Shown here: positions 25,644 to 39,774 of the stretch, one piece after another
Layout of the letters: each line of letters starts with the position of its first letter
How positions within the stretch are numbered: the first letter of the stretch is position 1
Assembly (NCBI GenBank): GCA_020849105.1
Contig: JADLGW010000012.1
Location: 124,001 to 188,000, forward strand
Source: Phycisphaerales bacterium
GTDB taxonomy: Bacteria; Planctomycetota; Phycisphaerae; Phycisphaerales; UBA1924
DNA: 64,000 nucleotides
Direction: 5' to 3'
The notes under the pieces: generated by a model
What the model was told of the DNA's origin: nothing
Database searches by the model: none
The model's input: the letters and a program-made list of their open reading frames with translations, nothing else
Made by a program: the position numbers and the translations under genes

Positions 25644-27514
25644 GACTCCGCCGCCGACTCACCTGGATTGTCTTTGCCGTCTGCGCCGTCCTCGTGCTCG
25701 AGGGGCTGGGGTGGGTGTCGTGGCAGGCCATCTCGGCCCGCGCGGGGGCTCAGTTCCAGGAGCGGGTGCGTTCCGCCCTGTGGCGCATGGACTCGGAACT
25801 CACGCCGCTAATCGCCCAGGAATCCGCTCGACCATACTTCCAGTACCGTGCGTTCTACCCGGCGGAGCGGGCGTATACCCGCATGTGGCAGGAGGTGCAG
25901 CCGGGCGAAGTCCTCGTCCCCTCGCCGCTCCTGCAGGGCGCCGGCCCGCTGATCAAACTCCATTTCCAGGTCGGGCCCGACGGCTCGGTCTCTTCGCCCC
26001 AGGCCCCCACCGGGAACGAGCGCGACCTGGCCGAGTCCGGGTATGTGCCCGGGGCGTACATCGTGTACGCCGACGAACTGCTCGACCGGGTGACCGCGCT
26101 GCTCGTTCCGTCGCGGCAGATCCTCCGCGCCGCCGGCACCGAAGCCGAGCCGGGCTCTCCTGACGAGGATTCTCCCGTGAGCCCCATCGAGCCGGCCGCC
26201 GCGGCGCCGGCCCCCTCGAAGGTCGGCAGCGAGTACGCGGCGCGTCAGCAGGCCGCGCAGCAGGCGTTGCTCGCGCCGGAAGCGAACCAGTGGTCGCGCG
26301 ATCTGCGCAAGCCCGAGCAACCGACGCCGTCATCGGCCGCAGGCGCGGGGAAGGAGGTTCTCTCACTCGAAGATGGAGAGGCGGGCAAGGGCGCACGCCT
26401 CGCGCCCATTCAGCCCGCGCCGCTGGACACCGAGCAGGTCGAGGTCGGCCCGTTCGAGGCGTCATGGCTCGGCCCGGCCGGCGACCCTCAACTCGTGCTG
26501 CGCCGGCGCGTGCGGATCGGGACCGGCGTGATCCATCAGGGTGTATGGCTGGACTGGCCCGCGATCCAGGATCGCCTGCTCACGGTGGCACGCGACCTGC
26601 TTCCAGAGGCGCGGGTCCAGCCGGTGCGCGGCGCGGTGGACCAGGACCTGTGGCTGCTCGCCAGCGTCCCCGTGGCGGTGGACCCGGGGCCGTGGCCCAT
26701 GCTGGGCTCGCTGAACCTGGACTCGACCACCGCGACGCTCGGGCTCACTTGGCTAGCCGTTCTCGGCGCGATTGTCGCGATCGGTCTCGTGCTGCGGGCC
26801 GCGATGGAACTCTCCGACCGGCGCGGCCGGTTTGTCTCGGCGGTCACGCACGAACTTCGCACGCCGCTCACCACGTTCTGCCTGTACACGGAGATGCTCG
26901 CGGGCGGCATGGTGAAGGACGACGCCGCACGCGAGCAGTACCTTGCAACGCTGAAGGACGAGTCGAGTCACCTGGCGGGGATCGTCGAGAACGTCCTGGA
27001 CTACGCGCGGCTCGGGCAGGGATCGGCCCGCTCATCGGCCGAGGGCGATGGGCCCATTGATGCCGCGGAACTGATGGCGCAGGTCGAAGCGCCGCTGCGC
27101 CGCCGCACCGAGCACGGCGGCATGTTGCTGGAGTTTGCGGCCCGGGGCTTGCACGGTGCTCGCGTCGCGGCCGCCGTACCAACGGTCGAGCGGATACTCG
27201 TCAATCTTGTGGACAACGCGTGCAAGTACGCCGCCGATGCCGAGGACAAGCGGGTGCAGGTGATCGCCCGCCTGCACGCGGGAGAACTGGAGGTGCGCGT
27301 GCGCGACCACGGCCCCGGCGTGCCGAGGTCGGAGCGCTCGCGCGTGTTCAGCGCGTTCCACCGCGCGGCCCGCGATGCACTCGGACCGAGGGCGGGCCTG
27401 GGCCTGGGGCTCGCCCTGGCGCGGGGCCTTGCCCGGGAGTTGGGGGGCGACCTGGTTCTTGTGCCACAGCACGAACCCGGCGCGGAGTTCGTGCTGACCC
27501 TTCCTCTGGTGTGA
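25640..27514 (+). CDS. Membrane sensor histidine kinase
   Basis: A 624-aa sensor. One N-terminal helix (about 8-28), a large periplasmic domain of roughly 340 residues without a named fold, and a second helix (about 368-388, LGLTWLAVLGAIVAIGLVLR) precede HisKA with VTHELRTPLTTF (phospho-acceptor about H404). The HATPase domain follows, with N box NLVDNACKYA, G1 DHGPGVP and G2 AGLGLGLALARGLA. A Pro/Ala/Ser-rich stretch lies in the periplasmic part (about 180-260). With the preceding regulator it forms a two-component pair located just downstream of three secreted proteins, one of which could be its ligand. Confidence 0.94.
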   Translation: MRLRRRLTWIVFAVCAVLVLEGLGWVSWQAISARAGAQFQERVRSALWRMDSELTPLIAQESARPYFQYRAFYPAERAYTRMWQEVQPGEVLVPSPLLQGAGPLIKLHFQVGPDGSVSSPQAPTGNERDLAESGYVPGAYIVYADELLDRVTALLVPSRQILRAAGTEAEPGSPDEDSPVSPIEPAAAAPAPSKVGSEYAARQQAAQQALLAPEANQWSRDLRKPEQPTPSSAAGAGKEVLSLEDGEAGKGARLAPIQPAPLDTEQVEVGPFEASWLGPAGDPQLVLRRRVRIGTGVIHQGVWLDWPAIQDRLLTVARDLLPEARVQPVRGAVDQDLWLLASVPVAVDPGPWPMLGSLNLDSTTATLGLTWLAVLGAIVAIGLVLRAAMELSDRRGRFVSAVTHELRTPLTTFCLYTEMLAGGMVKDDAAREQYLATLKDESSHLAGIVENVLDYARLGQGSARSSAEGDGPIDAAELMAQVEAPLRRRTEHGGMLLEFAARGLHGARVAAAVPTVERILVNLVDNACKYAADAEDKRVQVIARLHAGELEVRVRDHGPGVPRSERSRVFSAFHRAARDALGPRAGLGLGLALARGLARELGGDLVLVPQHEPGAEFVLTLPLV

Positions 27515-27550
27515 CCGGGTGTCGCCAACGGCCCGCCGGAACAGGCGCCG

Positions 27551-31063
<3,513 letters not shown>

Positions 31064-31303
31064 TGGTGGGGGACGGCTCCCTTCGGGGGCGCTCGGGCTC
31101 GGCGGCGCAAACTTGCACAGCGTAGACGGCCCGAACCCCACGAGCAAAGTCCCGCTGTCGGCAACCGGGGAAAGCGGGACGCAGAGGTCGCGGAGAAGGC
31201 GCAGAGGGCGCGGAGATCTGAACGCGAAGGTCGCGAAGAACGCGAAGAAGAGGAAAGGGGCGAGCGGCCCATTCCCTTCTACTTCTTCTACCCACTCTTG
31301 TGG

Positions 31304-31322
31304 CACAGGCGTCTCGCCTGTG
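31304..31322. repeat. Intergenic short palindrome
   Basis: Perfect arms CACAGGCG and CGCCTGTG around TCT, upstream of carB. Confidence 0.65.
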
Positions 31323-31392
31323 TCCTACCGAGCCTCCTCGTGCTTGTGCCGGCAGGGTGGCACCGACAACGCCGCGGTAGACACCGTGGTGG

Positions 31393-31442
31393 CACCGCTC
31401 TCCAGAGCGGTGTGGGTCAAACCACCGGTCTGGAGACCGGTG
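31393..31442. repeat. Pair of intergenic short palindromes
   Basis: CACCGCTC-TCCA-GAGCGGTG at 31393-31412 and CACCGGTC-TGGA-GACCGGTG at 31423-31442, both perfect. The first is the same 20 bases as the copy inside carB. Confidence 0.75.
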
Positions 31443-31551
31443 CCACCAAGGCCCGCTCCCCGTGACACCCCGCACCGCACCCCTCTCGGCGGCCCAGTCC
31501 TGACGCTCCCGGATCGCGCGGCCACCCCCCGGCCGCTCCATGCGACGCCCG

Positions 31552-32289
31552 TCACCCACACAGCACAGTTCGCAGCCGCGGGGGTGCGGGATACGGGCAC
31601 CCGAGCGCGAACTTCGTCAGGAAGCACCCGAAGTCGGAGAGGTTCAGCAACCCGTCGCCGTTGCAGTCCGCGTACGAGTCTTGCAGCGCGAACTTCGTCT
31701 GAAAGCAGCCGAAGTCGGCAAGATTCAGCACTCCATCGTCGTTGCAGTCCGGGTAGCACGAGGCTGACCCGCCCGGCGCCCCCGCGGCGAGTTTGCCGGA
31801 GTAGTACACATGGAAATAGTCCTCGGAAGCGAGGCGGATTGCCACCCCCGCCGCCCACGTTGCGCCGCGGTAGATCCAGGAATCCCTTTCCTTTTCAAGG
31901 CGGGGACCGCTGTACGCAATGCTCGTGCTCGCGCGGTAACCGCTCTTCGCGTCGTAATGCACCGAGCCCGGGCGATCGTACGGAATCGACACGACCGCCT
32001 TGCCGAACCGGTTGTAGATGTAGAACCCGCGCTCGGCACGCCCGTCCGGGAACACCGTGACGACAGGGACTCTGCTCGGCAGGGCATCCCGCCAGGCACT
32101 GTTCGCGAAGGGACCGATTTCCTTGGTGACCACCTTGAAGCGTTGGTCGGCGACGTGCATCCGAACCACATAAGGGATCGTGACCACAACGCCTCCGGGC
32201 GTCCGCCGCGTCGGTTGTGCAGAGGCCGGTGACCCAGGGGTGAGGGCGATGAGGACAAGCCCAAGCACTGAGGCGACGGATGAACGCAT
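31552..32289 (-). CDS. Secreted protein with duplicated dockerin-like C-terminal module
   Basis: A 245-aa exported protein. Start is ATG 32289, directly after AAAGGAGGAGGC. A signal peptide ends near SPASAQ. The middle is a unique domain (about 25-180; VPVVTVFPDGRAERGFYIYNRFG and SGYRASTSIAYSGPRL). The C-terminus has two EF-hand-like repeats, [19 protein letters not shown] and ADCNGDGLLNLSDFGCF, ending FALGCP. In the sister proteins at 42494 and 47359 the chain stops right after GCP. Here the next codon is TAT, one change from a stop, and 13 more residues follow. Confidence 0.85.
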   Translation of the reverse strand: MRSSVASVLGLVLIALTPGSPASAQPTRRTPGGVVVTIPYVVRMHVADQRFKVVTKEIGPFANSAWRDALPSRVPVVTVFPDGRAERGFYIYNRFGKAVVSIPYDRPGSVHYDAKSGYRASTSIAYSGPRLEKERDSWIYRGATWAAGVAIRLASEDYFHVYYSGKLAAGAPGGSASCYPDCNDDGVLNLADFGCFQTKFALQDSYADCNGDGLLNLSDFGCFLTKFALGCPYPAPPRLRTVLCG

Positions 32290-32423
32290 GCCTCCTCCTT
32301 TGTGGAAGCCGCGGGTTGTGCCCTTACCATAAGGAAGGCCCTGTACCTGTGCCACATTCATCCGGGCTTTGACGGATGATTGTGCCAACGCAAGGTCCGC
32401 TGTCAACGTAAATGAGCAAGGCA

Positions 32424-32459
32424 CACGATCATCGCTCCCAAAGCCTCGCGATGATCGTG
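32424..32459. repeat. Perfect 12-bp inverted repeat between ruvB and the dockerin-tailed gene
   Basis: CACGATCATCGC at 32424-32435 pairs with GCGATGATCGTG at 32448-32459 over a 12-nt loop. A second, imperfect inverted repeat (CATCCG/CGGATG core) lies at about 32346-32393. No T-run follows the 12-bp hairpin on the - strand after ruvB, so a terminator function is only possible. The 221-base gap holds nothing else I can name. Confidence 0.55.
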
Positions 32460-32510
32460 GCACATGTACATGGGGCCACCCCGCCCCATCATTATGCACT
32501 TCAAGATCAT

Positions 32511-33548
32511 TCACCCCGCGAACAAGCCCGAGTCGTCCCGCGGCGGTTTCCACTTCACGCCCAGGTGATCGGCCGCCGCCTTCGTCAGCGACCGTCCGCG
32601 CCGGGTCCGGGCCAGGAACCCGATCTGGAGCAGGTAGGGCTCGACCACATCCTCCAGTGTCCCCGCGTCCTCGTTCAGCGTCGCGGCCACCGCCTCCAGC
32701 CCCACCGGCCCGCCCTCGTACACCCCGGCGATGGTCCGCAGGTACGCCCGGTCCAGGTCATCCAGCCCCAGCGCGTCGATCGACTCCAGTTTCAGGGCCT
32801 CGTCCACCGCCGCCGCGGTCAGGCTGCCGTCCAGCCGCACCTGCGTGTAGTCCCGCACCCGCCGCAGCAGTCGGTTGGCGATCCGCGGCGTGCCCCGCGA
32901 CCGTCGCGCGATCTCCGTGAGGGGTGGGTCCGCGGGCACCTCCAGCCCCAGCAGCCCGCACGACCGCCGCAGGATGACCAGCAGTTCCCCCGGCGTGTAG
33001 TACTTCAGATGATGGGCGATCCCGAACCGCGACCGCAGCGGCGAGGACAGCAGCCCGGCCCGCGTCGTCGCCCCGATCAAGGTGAACGGCTTGCACCTGA
33101 TCTGGATCGTGCGGGCATTAAGCCCGCTGTCCACGCTCACGTCCACCCGGAAGTCCTCCATCGCCGGGTAGATGAACTCCTCGACCGCCACGGGCAGGCG
33201 ATGAATCTCGTCGATGAACAGCACGTCGCCCGCCTGCAGCCGCGTCAGGCACGACACCAGGTCCGTGCCGCGGGTCAGGGCCGGGCCGCTCGTGACGTGG
33301 ACGCGGCTGCCCATCTCGTGCGCGATGACGTGCGCGAGCGTCGTCTTCCCGAGCCCGGGCGGGCCGTGCAGCAGGACGTGCTCCATCGGGTCGCCGCGGG
33401 CCTTGCCCGCCTCGATCGCGATGGTGAGCCGCTCGATCAGGTCCGCCTGCCCAACATACTCGCCGATGCGGGTGGGGCGGAGGGACCAGTTGACCTGCTC
33501 CTCCTCGGGCGTCACGGCGGCCGGGGAAATGAGGCGCTGCGTCGCCAT
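32511..33548 (-). CDS. ruvB: Holliday junction branch migration helicase RuvB
   Basis: AAA+ hexameric motor that, with RuvA, drives Holliday junction migration. ATG 33548 gives MATQRLISP; an upstream extension is possible but would add a non-family tail. Walker A is GPPGLGKTT (about 67-75), Walker B LFIDEIHRL, sensor 1 IGATTRAGLL, the arginine finger lies in SPLRSRFG, and the winged helix is C-terminal. 345 aa is normal. Neither ruvA nor ruvC is adjacent. The 72-base gap separates it from the divergent-by-function, same-strand M28 gene upstream. Confidence 0.96.
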   Translation of the reverse strand: MATQRLISPAAVTPEEEQVNWSLRPTRIGEYVGQADLIERLTIAIEAGKARGDPMEHVLLHGPPGLGKTTLAHVIAHEMGSRVHVTSGPALTRGTDLVSCLTRLQAGDVLFIDEIHRLPVAVEEFIYPAMEDFRVDVSVDSGLNARTIQIRCKPFTLIGATTRAGLLSSPLRSRFGIAHHLKYYTPGELLVILRRSCGLLGLEVPADPPLTEIARRSRGTPRIANRLLRRVRDYTQVRLDGSLTAAAVDEALKLESIDALGLDDLDRAYLRTIAGVYEGGPVGLEAVAATLNEDAGTLEDVVEPYLLQIGFLARTRRGRSLTKAAADHLGVKWKPPRDDSGLFAG

Positions 33549-33620
33549 GCATGCCAGTATAACGGGGGTTGCACGGCCCTCGCGTCCCTGGCCCACAGGT
33601 GCCGCGGCGCCCAACCCCGT

Positions 33621-35420
33621 TTACCTTCCCGCGCCGCCCCCGGCCGAGCCCGCGGGCGTCCGGCCGCTGCCGGGCTGACTCTCCGAGTCCTCCTTCTTCG
33701 GCGGGCGCACGTTGTCACGCGGCAGCATCGAGTCCGCGCACGCCAGGTTGTACGCCGTGATCGCCGCGCACGTGGACGACTGCACCAGGTACTCCGGGAT
33801 CGCCAGGTCCAGGCGGTCGTGCTGGGTGTGGTGGGCGTAGTTGTAATCGGACCGGCCAACCTCGTCCCAGAAGAACCCCGGGATTCCCTCGGCCACGAAC
33901 GACGCGTGGTCGCTGCCCGAGACGATGTTCCCGAGCAGGTACGGCTTCGTGTGGATGTTCACCGTCATGTCCGGGAACGCGGCGTTCACCGGGGCGGTCG
34001 CGGCCGCGAGCATGGGGACCATCGGTTCGGTGCAGATCAGGCCGCCCTCGTAGTTGGTCCCGCCGTCGTCAACCAGCACGGCCGAGACATTGTCCAGTTG
34101 GCCCTTCTCCTTCAGTTGCTTGACGTAGGCCCGGGAGCCCAGCAGCCCCTGCTCCTCGCCCGTCCACAGGATGAAGCGGATCGTCCGCTTGGGCTTGGCG
34201 TGGGCCGCCATCAGCAGCCGCGCCGCCTCCAGCGTCACCGCGGAACCCGTCCCGTTGTCCAGGGCTCCCTGAGATCCCGGTCCGTTCCAGGAGTCCAGGT
34301 GCCCGGAGACGATCACGACCTGCTCGGGCCACATGGTGCCCGGGATCTCCGCCACCGTGTTGTACACCGGGAACGGCCCCTGCGCCAGTTTCTGGTCCAG
34401 GTTGAACTCCAGGTCCACGTCCCGCCCGTCGGCCAGGCGCGAGTTGATGTAGTCGTAGTCGATCGCGCGGATCGTCACCTCGATGTCCCGCGAGTACTGG
34501 TCCAGCGGGCGGGTGTCCCACTCCCGGTCCACGCCGCCGGTGTGCACCAGGTCGTCGCGGGACGGCACGACGAACCCGGCCACGCCCTCGAACAGGATGC
34601 GCTGGTCGATCGGCAGGGAATCCACGGTCGCCCCCTCGTCAATCTTCTTCTGGGCGTCGGCCCGCTGCTCCATGCGCGAGGAGCGGCGGCGGAAGCGCTG
34701 GCGTTCCCCGCCCGCCTGCGGCGGCGGCTCGCGCCGGACAAGCACCCACGCGCCCTTTAGCCGGTCCTTCGCGGCGGAGTATTCCTCTTCATTCGTCGGC
34801 ATCGCGACCACGGGCCCGCGGACCGGGCCCTCGGTCCCCAGGGTCCAGGCCGGTGTCGTGAACTCCAGATCGCGCAGCGAGATCGTCTCCGCCTTGGCAT
34901 CGTCGCCGACCCCTGTGCGGCGCGTCGCCACAACCCGCCCGGTGGACGGGCCGCGATCGAACCTCACCAGCACCTCGCCCCACTTCGCAAGTTCCACGTT
35001 CTGGCACCCGAACGCACGGAACTGGTCGGCCGTCCAGGTGTTCGCCCGCTCAGCGCCCGCGGAGCCGGTCAGGCGCGGGCCGATCTGCTCTGTCAGGTAG
35101 GCCAGGTGGTCCATGACCCGGTTGTGCTCCTTGCCCTCCTGAATGATGCGAGCGATGGTCGCCGGATCGCCCATCGCGATGTTGGGGGCCGGTGCCAACG
35201 TCCCGCCAATCACCGCCATCGCGCCGCTGCCGGCGGGGGGGGGCGGCAGGGCCGCCGTGCGGTTTGCCGGCGCGGACTGAGGCTGGGTTCGTGTAGAGGT
35301 CGCGGGAGTTGTCGGGCCGGCCGCTGCCGGCTTGGCCGCCGTAGACGTGGAATCGGATGCGCACCCGGCGAGGGCAACCAGGGCGGCGATGGCAAGACGG
35401 CTGAGGGTCCGGGGGTCCAT
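33621..35420 (-). CDS. M28-family metallopeptidase lipoprotein
   Basis: A 599-aa zinc aminopeptidase-like protein predicted to sit on an outer or inner membrane surface. ATG 35420 has AAGGAG seven bases upstream (GTG 35423 is an alternative). The signal sequence ends in a lipobox LAGC. A Pro/Thr/Ala-rich linker follows (about 20-65). The catalytic set of the family is visible: SGHLDSW (metal His and Asp), ALDNGTGS, the Glu pair in WTGEEQG, VDDGG, and HHTQHD. An inserted PA-like region may account for the large size. Substrates unknown. Confidence 0.9.
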   Translation of the reverse strand: MDPRTLSRLAIAALVALAGCASDSTSTAAKPAAAGPTTPATSTRTQPQSAPANRTAALPPPPAGSGAMAVIGGTLAPAPNIAMGDPATIARIIQEGKEHNRVMDHLAYLTEQIGPRLTGSAGAERANTWTADQFRAFGCQNVELAKWGEVLVRFDRGPSTGRVVATRRTGVGDDAKAETISLRDLEFTTPAWTLGTEGPVRGPVVAMPTNEEEYSAAKDRLKGAWVLVRREPPPQAGGERQRFRRRSSRMEQRADAQKKIDEGATVDSLPIDQRILFEGVAGFVVPSRDDLVHTGGVDREWDTRPLDQYSRDIEVTIRAIDYDYINSRLADGRDVDLEFNLDQKLAQGPFPVYNTVAEIPGTMWPEQVVIVSGHLDSWNGPGSQGALDNGTGSAVTLEAARLLMAAHAKPKRTIRFILWTGEEQGLLGSRAYVKQLKEKGQLDNVSAVLVDDGGTNYEGGLICTEPMVPMLAAATAPVNAAFPDMTVNIHTKPYLLGNIVSGSDHASFVAEGIPGFFWDEVGRSDYNYAHHTQHDRLDLAIPEYLVQSSTCAAITAYNLACADSMLPRDNVRPPKKEDSESQPGSGRTPAGSAGGGAGR

Positions 35421-37486
<2,066 letters not shown>

Positions 37487-37492
37487 GCCAAA

Positions 37493-37912
37493 ATGGCAAT
37501 GCCAGCGACGCAAGGACGAGCGGCGGAACGGCGGCTGGCTGTGCTCGCCACGGTGTACGACGCAAGTGCCGCCGCGTCATCGCGGGAGTTGGTTGAGAAC
37601 AAAGATGTGAGCGCTCGATGTGGCTTGAGCCTGGCAGAAGTGAATGGCCACCTCGACTATTGGCACGAGAAGGGCTTTGTGGAGCATTACGCGGTGTTCA
37701 GTGGGCACGGTTCATCACGACTAACCGCAGCAGGGATCGATGCGTGCGAGCGCAGTCAAGCTGCGCCCGGAGCTTCAACCACTGCGACGATTTCGCAGGT
37801 CAATCAGGGTGTCCAAGTCGGCGTGTTTGTGAATCAGACAGCGGGTGGAAACATCGGATCAGGACTGTTTTCTGGACTGGTGAAGTGGCTGAAGTCTCTG
37901 TTGGGACTTTGA
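37493..37912 (+). CDS. Hypothetical protein with winged-helix-like N-terminus
   Basis: A 139-aa protein starting six bases after groEL1. The first ~75 residues have a helix-turn-helix-like pattern (VSARCGLSLAEVNGHLDYWHEKGFVEHYAV) like small DNA-binding winged helices. A Thr/Ser/Gln stretch then leads to a short amphipathic C-terminus (LFSGLVKWLKSLLG). Base composition is visibly less GC-rich than the flanking chaperonin genes, suggesting acquisition. The stop overlaps the next TTG start (TTGA). No family recognised. Confidence 0.65.
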   Translation: MAMPATQGRAAERRLAVLATVYDASAAASSRELVENKDVSARCGLSLAEVNGHLDYWHEKGFVEHYAVFSGHGSSRLTAAGIDACERSQAAPGASTTATISQVNQGVQVGVFVNQTAGGNIGSGLFSGLVKWLKSLLGL

Positions 37913-38205
37913 CGTTGGACAAAGCAGCAACAATCCAACCGAAGGTGTTCTTCGAGAATCTCATGCAGTTTCGCCGCGACATTGTCGAGTCCGTGCCTGA
38001 GAACGCTCGGGTCAAGCCGATGTCCGACCCGTCGGGCCGAACACTTGAACAGTTTCATCAAACCGCCCAGGAAATGGGATTGGATTACCAACAGTCGCAG
38101 TTTCGTTTCAGCGGCCGGTTCCTTCCGAGTTTCGCAGACGGCTTTTTGATGTGCGGCCAGATGTTGGCGTCATTGAAGAGAAAACATCCGGAGTTGTTTG
38201 TTTAG
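37909..38205 (+). CDS. Hypothetical protein, 98 aa
   Basis: Starts at TTG overlapping the previous stop (TTGA); the frame is open further upstream but without a better start. MTLDKAATIQPKVFFENLMQFRRDIV opens a mostly helical protein, ending MLASLKRKHPELFV. It shares the lower GC content of its neighbour, which argues that the two moved in together. Not recognised. Confidence 0.55.
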   Translation: MTLDKAATIQPKVFFENLMQFRRDIVESVPENARVKPMSDPSGRTLEQFHQTAQEMGLDYQQSQFRFSGRFLPSFADGFLMCGQMLASLKRKHPELFV

Positions 38206-38230
38206 GTCGCCAGGAAAGGTGGGAATGGTC

Positions 38231-38446
38231 ATGGCCAAGGGAAGCGATCTGACAGGGCGGAGCGGGGCGGGCGGGTTCGGCACGCCGGCGCCGGGCGGGC
38301 AGCCGCTTAAGCAGCACGAGGGCGCGCTGAACGACAAGTCAGGCAAGAAGTTCCAGCCGCCCAGGGACCAGAAGGGCGGCAAGGGTCAGAGCGGCGGCGC
38401 GGGCGGCATCGGTGGCGCGCCGACCTCCGTGCGACCGAAGGTGTGA
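38231..38446 (+). CDS. Small Gly/Lys-rich protein, 71 aa
   Basis: ATG 38231 has an AGGAAAGGTGGG stretch upstream. MAKGSDLTGRSGAGGFGTPA is followed by Gly, Lys and Gln-rich, probably disordered sequence. No domain. GC content is again high. Possibly a nucleic-acid or chaperone-associated peptide, but nothing in the sequence proves it. Confidence 0.5.
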   Translation: MAKGSDLTGRSGAGGFGTPAPGGQPLKQHEGALNDKSGKKFQPPRDQKGGKGQSGGAGGIGGAPTSVRPKV

Positions 38447-38453
38447 CAACAGG

Positions 38454-38504
38454 CCGCCCGCGTGGGCGGTGATCCGGCACAACCCCCGCGCGGCCACGCC
38501 GCGC
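38454..38504. other. Two GC-rich hairpins upstream of groES
   Basis: CCGCCC-GCGT-GGGCGG at 38454-38469 and GCGCGGC-CAC-GCCGCGC at 38488-38504, both perfect, in the leader of groES. They could affect transcript processing or termination between the two halves of the locus. Confidence 0.4.
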
Positions 38505-38533
38505 GATTCCCAAGAGAACGGAGAAAAGACATC

Positions 38534-38824
38534 ATGGCTGTCAAGCCCCTCGAAGACCGCGTCCTTGTCAAGCCCATCGAGGCCGAGAGCCGCACCGCGT
38601 CCGGCATCTACCTGCCCGAAGCGGCCAAGGAGAAGCCCGTCCGCGGCAGGGTGGTCTCCACCGGCCCGGGCAAGCGCCTGGACAACGGCAAGCGGGCCCA
38701 ACTCTCGGTGAAGGCCGGGGACACCGTCGTCTACGGCAAGTACGCGGGCACGGAGGTCGAGATCAAGGGCGATAAGCACCTGATCCTCCGCGAGACAGAG
38801 TTGCTCGGCGTCATCGAGGGCTGA
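38534..38824 (+). CDS. groES: Co-chaperonin GroES
   Basis: A 96-aa heptameric lid of the chaperonin. ATG 38534 gives MAVKPLEDRVLVKPIEAE; the frame is open upstream but the family begins here. The mobile loop region is SRTASGIYLPEAAKEKPVRG; ETELLGVIEG closes the protein. The stop overlaps the next ATG (TGATG), so the first sulfotransferase is translationally coupled to groES. Confidence 0.97.
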   Translation: MAVKPLEDRVLVKPIEAESRTASGIYLPEAAKEKPVRGRVVSTGPGKRLDNGKRAQLSVKAGDTVVYGKYAGTEVEIKGDKHLILRETELLGVIEG

Positions 38825-39774
38825 TGCGGGTTGACCGATCCATGAGCCGCCTCCGCAAGTTTCCGTGGCGAGCGCAGCGTGCCGAGGCCCCCCCCTCGAC
38901 GCGCCTGTTCTTCCTGCGCGGGCACCCGCGGTCCGGCACCAACTGGGTCGGGGCGATTCTCAATCTTCACCCCGCCGTCAACTGCATCGGCGAGTTCCAC
39001 TTTGAGGAACTCCGCCGGGCCACCGACAGCCTCAAGGGTCAGTCCTGGCACATCGTCGGCCGGGAGCCCGCGGCCACGCAACTGGAACTGGGGCTGCAGG
39101 AAACCGTCCGCCGCACCCTGCTCGCGTTCCGCGATAGGAAGCCCGGCGCGACGTGGATCGGCGACCGCACGCCCAGGCCGCTGCGCCCGCTTGTCCCGGG
39201 CGCGCCGAACATCGTCATCGTGCGCGACGGGCGCGACGTGCTGGTCTCATGGACCTACCACGTTCTCGGCCAGAAGCCCGACGTGGTGGCGGCCGTTGTT
39301 CCGCCGCGTTTCGGCGAGAGTTTCGCCAGGGCCGCGGGCGAGTTCCAGGCGGACCCGGCGCGGTACCAGCGCGAGCCCTCGGCGCTGTTCGCTGACGATG
39401 AGTGGGTGCGCCACGCCGCCCGCACCTGGGGCGACTGGGTGATCCGTGACCGCCACGCCGCGGACCTGTTCCGAACCGGCGAACTCGACGGCTCGGTGCA
39501 CACGGTGCGGTATGAGGACCTGCACGCGGACACGGACGCCGAGCGGCGCGGGCTGTACACGTTCCTGGGGCTCGATCCCGCCCGGGCTGCCCCCCTCTCG
39601 TCGGAGGGCCGCACCGCCGCGGGCTTCGGGCGCGAGGACGCGAGATCGTTCTTCCGACATGGTGAAGTGGGGGACTGGAAGGCGTACGCCACGGACGCGA
39701 TGCGCCGCTGCTTCAAGGAGTCCGCGGGCCCGGCGCTGGTCGAACTCGGCTACGAGAAGGATCTGAACTGGTGA
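38824..39774 (+). CDS. Sulfotransferase family protein (1)
   Basis: A 316-aa P-loop-like sulfotransferase using PAPS. The 5' phosphosulfate-binding loop is RGHPRSGTNWVGAIL (about 34-48), and the 3' phosphate site is IVRDGRDVLVSWTYH (about 128-142). The C-terminal block FFRHGEVGDWKAYATDAMRR matches that of the next gene, so the two are tandem duplicates. Its ATG overlaps the groES stop by one base and its stop overlaps the next GTG. Acceptor substrate unknown; could be a protein, lipid or glycan. Confidence 0.9.
   Translation: MRVDRSMSRLRKFPWRAQRAEAPPSTRLFFLRGHPRSGTNWVGAILNLHPAVNCIGEFHFEELRRATDSLKGQSWHIVGREPAATQLELGLQETVRRTLLAFRDRKPGATWIGDRTPRPLRPLVPGAPNIVIVRDGRDVLVSWTYHVLGQKPDVVAAVVPPRFGESFARAAGEFQADPARYQREPSALFADDEWVRHAARTWGDWVIRDRHAADLFRTGELDGSVHTVRYEDLHADTDAERRGLYTFLGLDPARAAPLSSEGRTAAGFGREDARSFFRHGEVGDWKAYATDAMRRCFKESAGPALVELGYEKDLNW

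Larger units (their letters stand above)
31064..31551. other. 488-bp gene-free region rich in dispersed repeats
   Basis: Between the carB start and the end of the dockerin-tailed gene. Holds a GAG/GCG-rich tandem-like stretch at 31181-31256 (reiterated CGCAGAGG and GCGGAG words), then the palindromes at 31304, 31393 and 31423. No open frame here has protein-like composition. It should also contain the carB promoter, which I cannot pinpoint. Confidence 0.6.
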
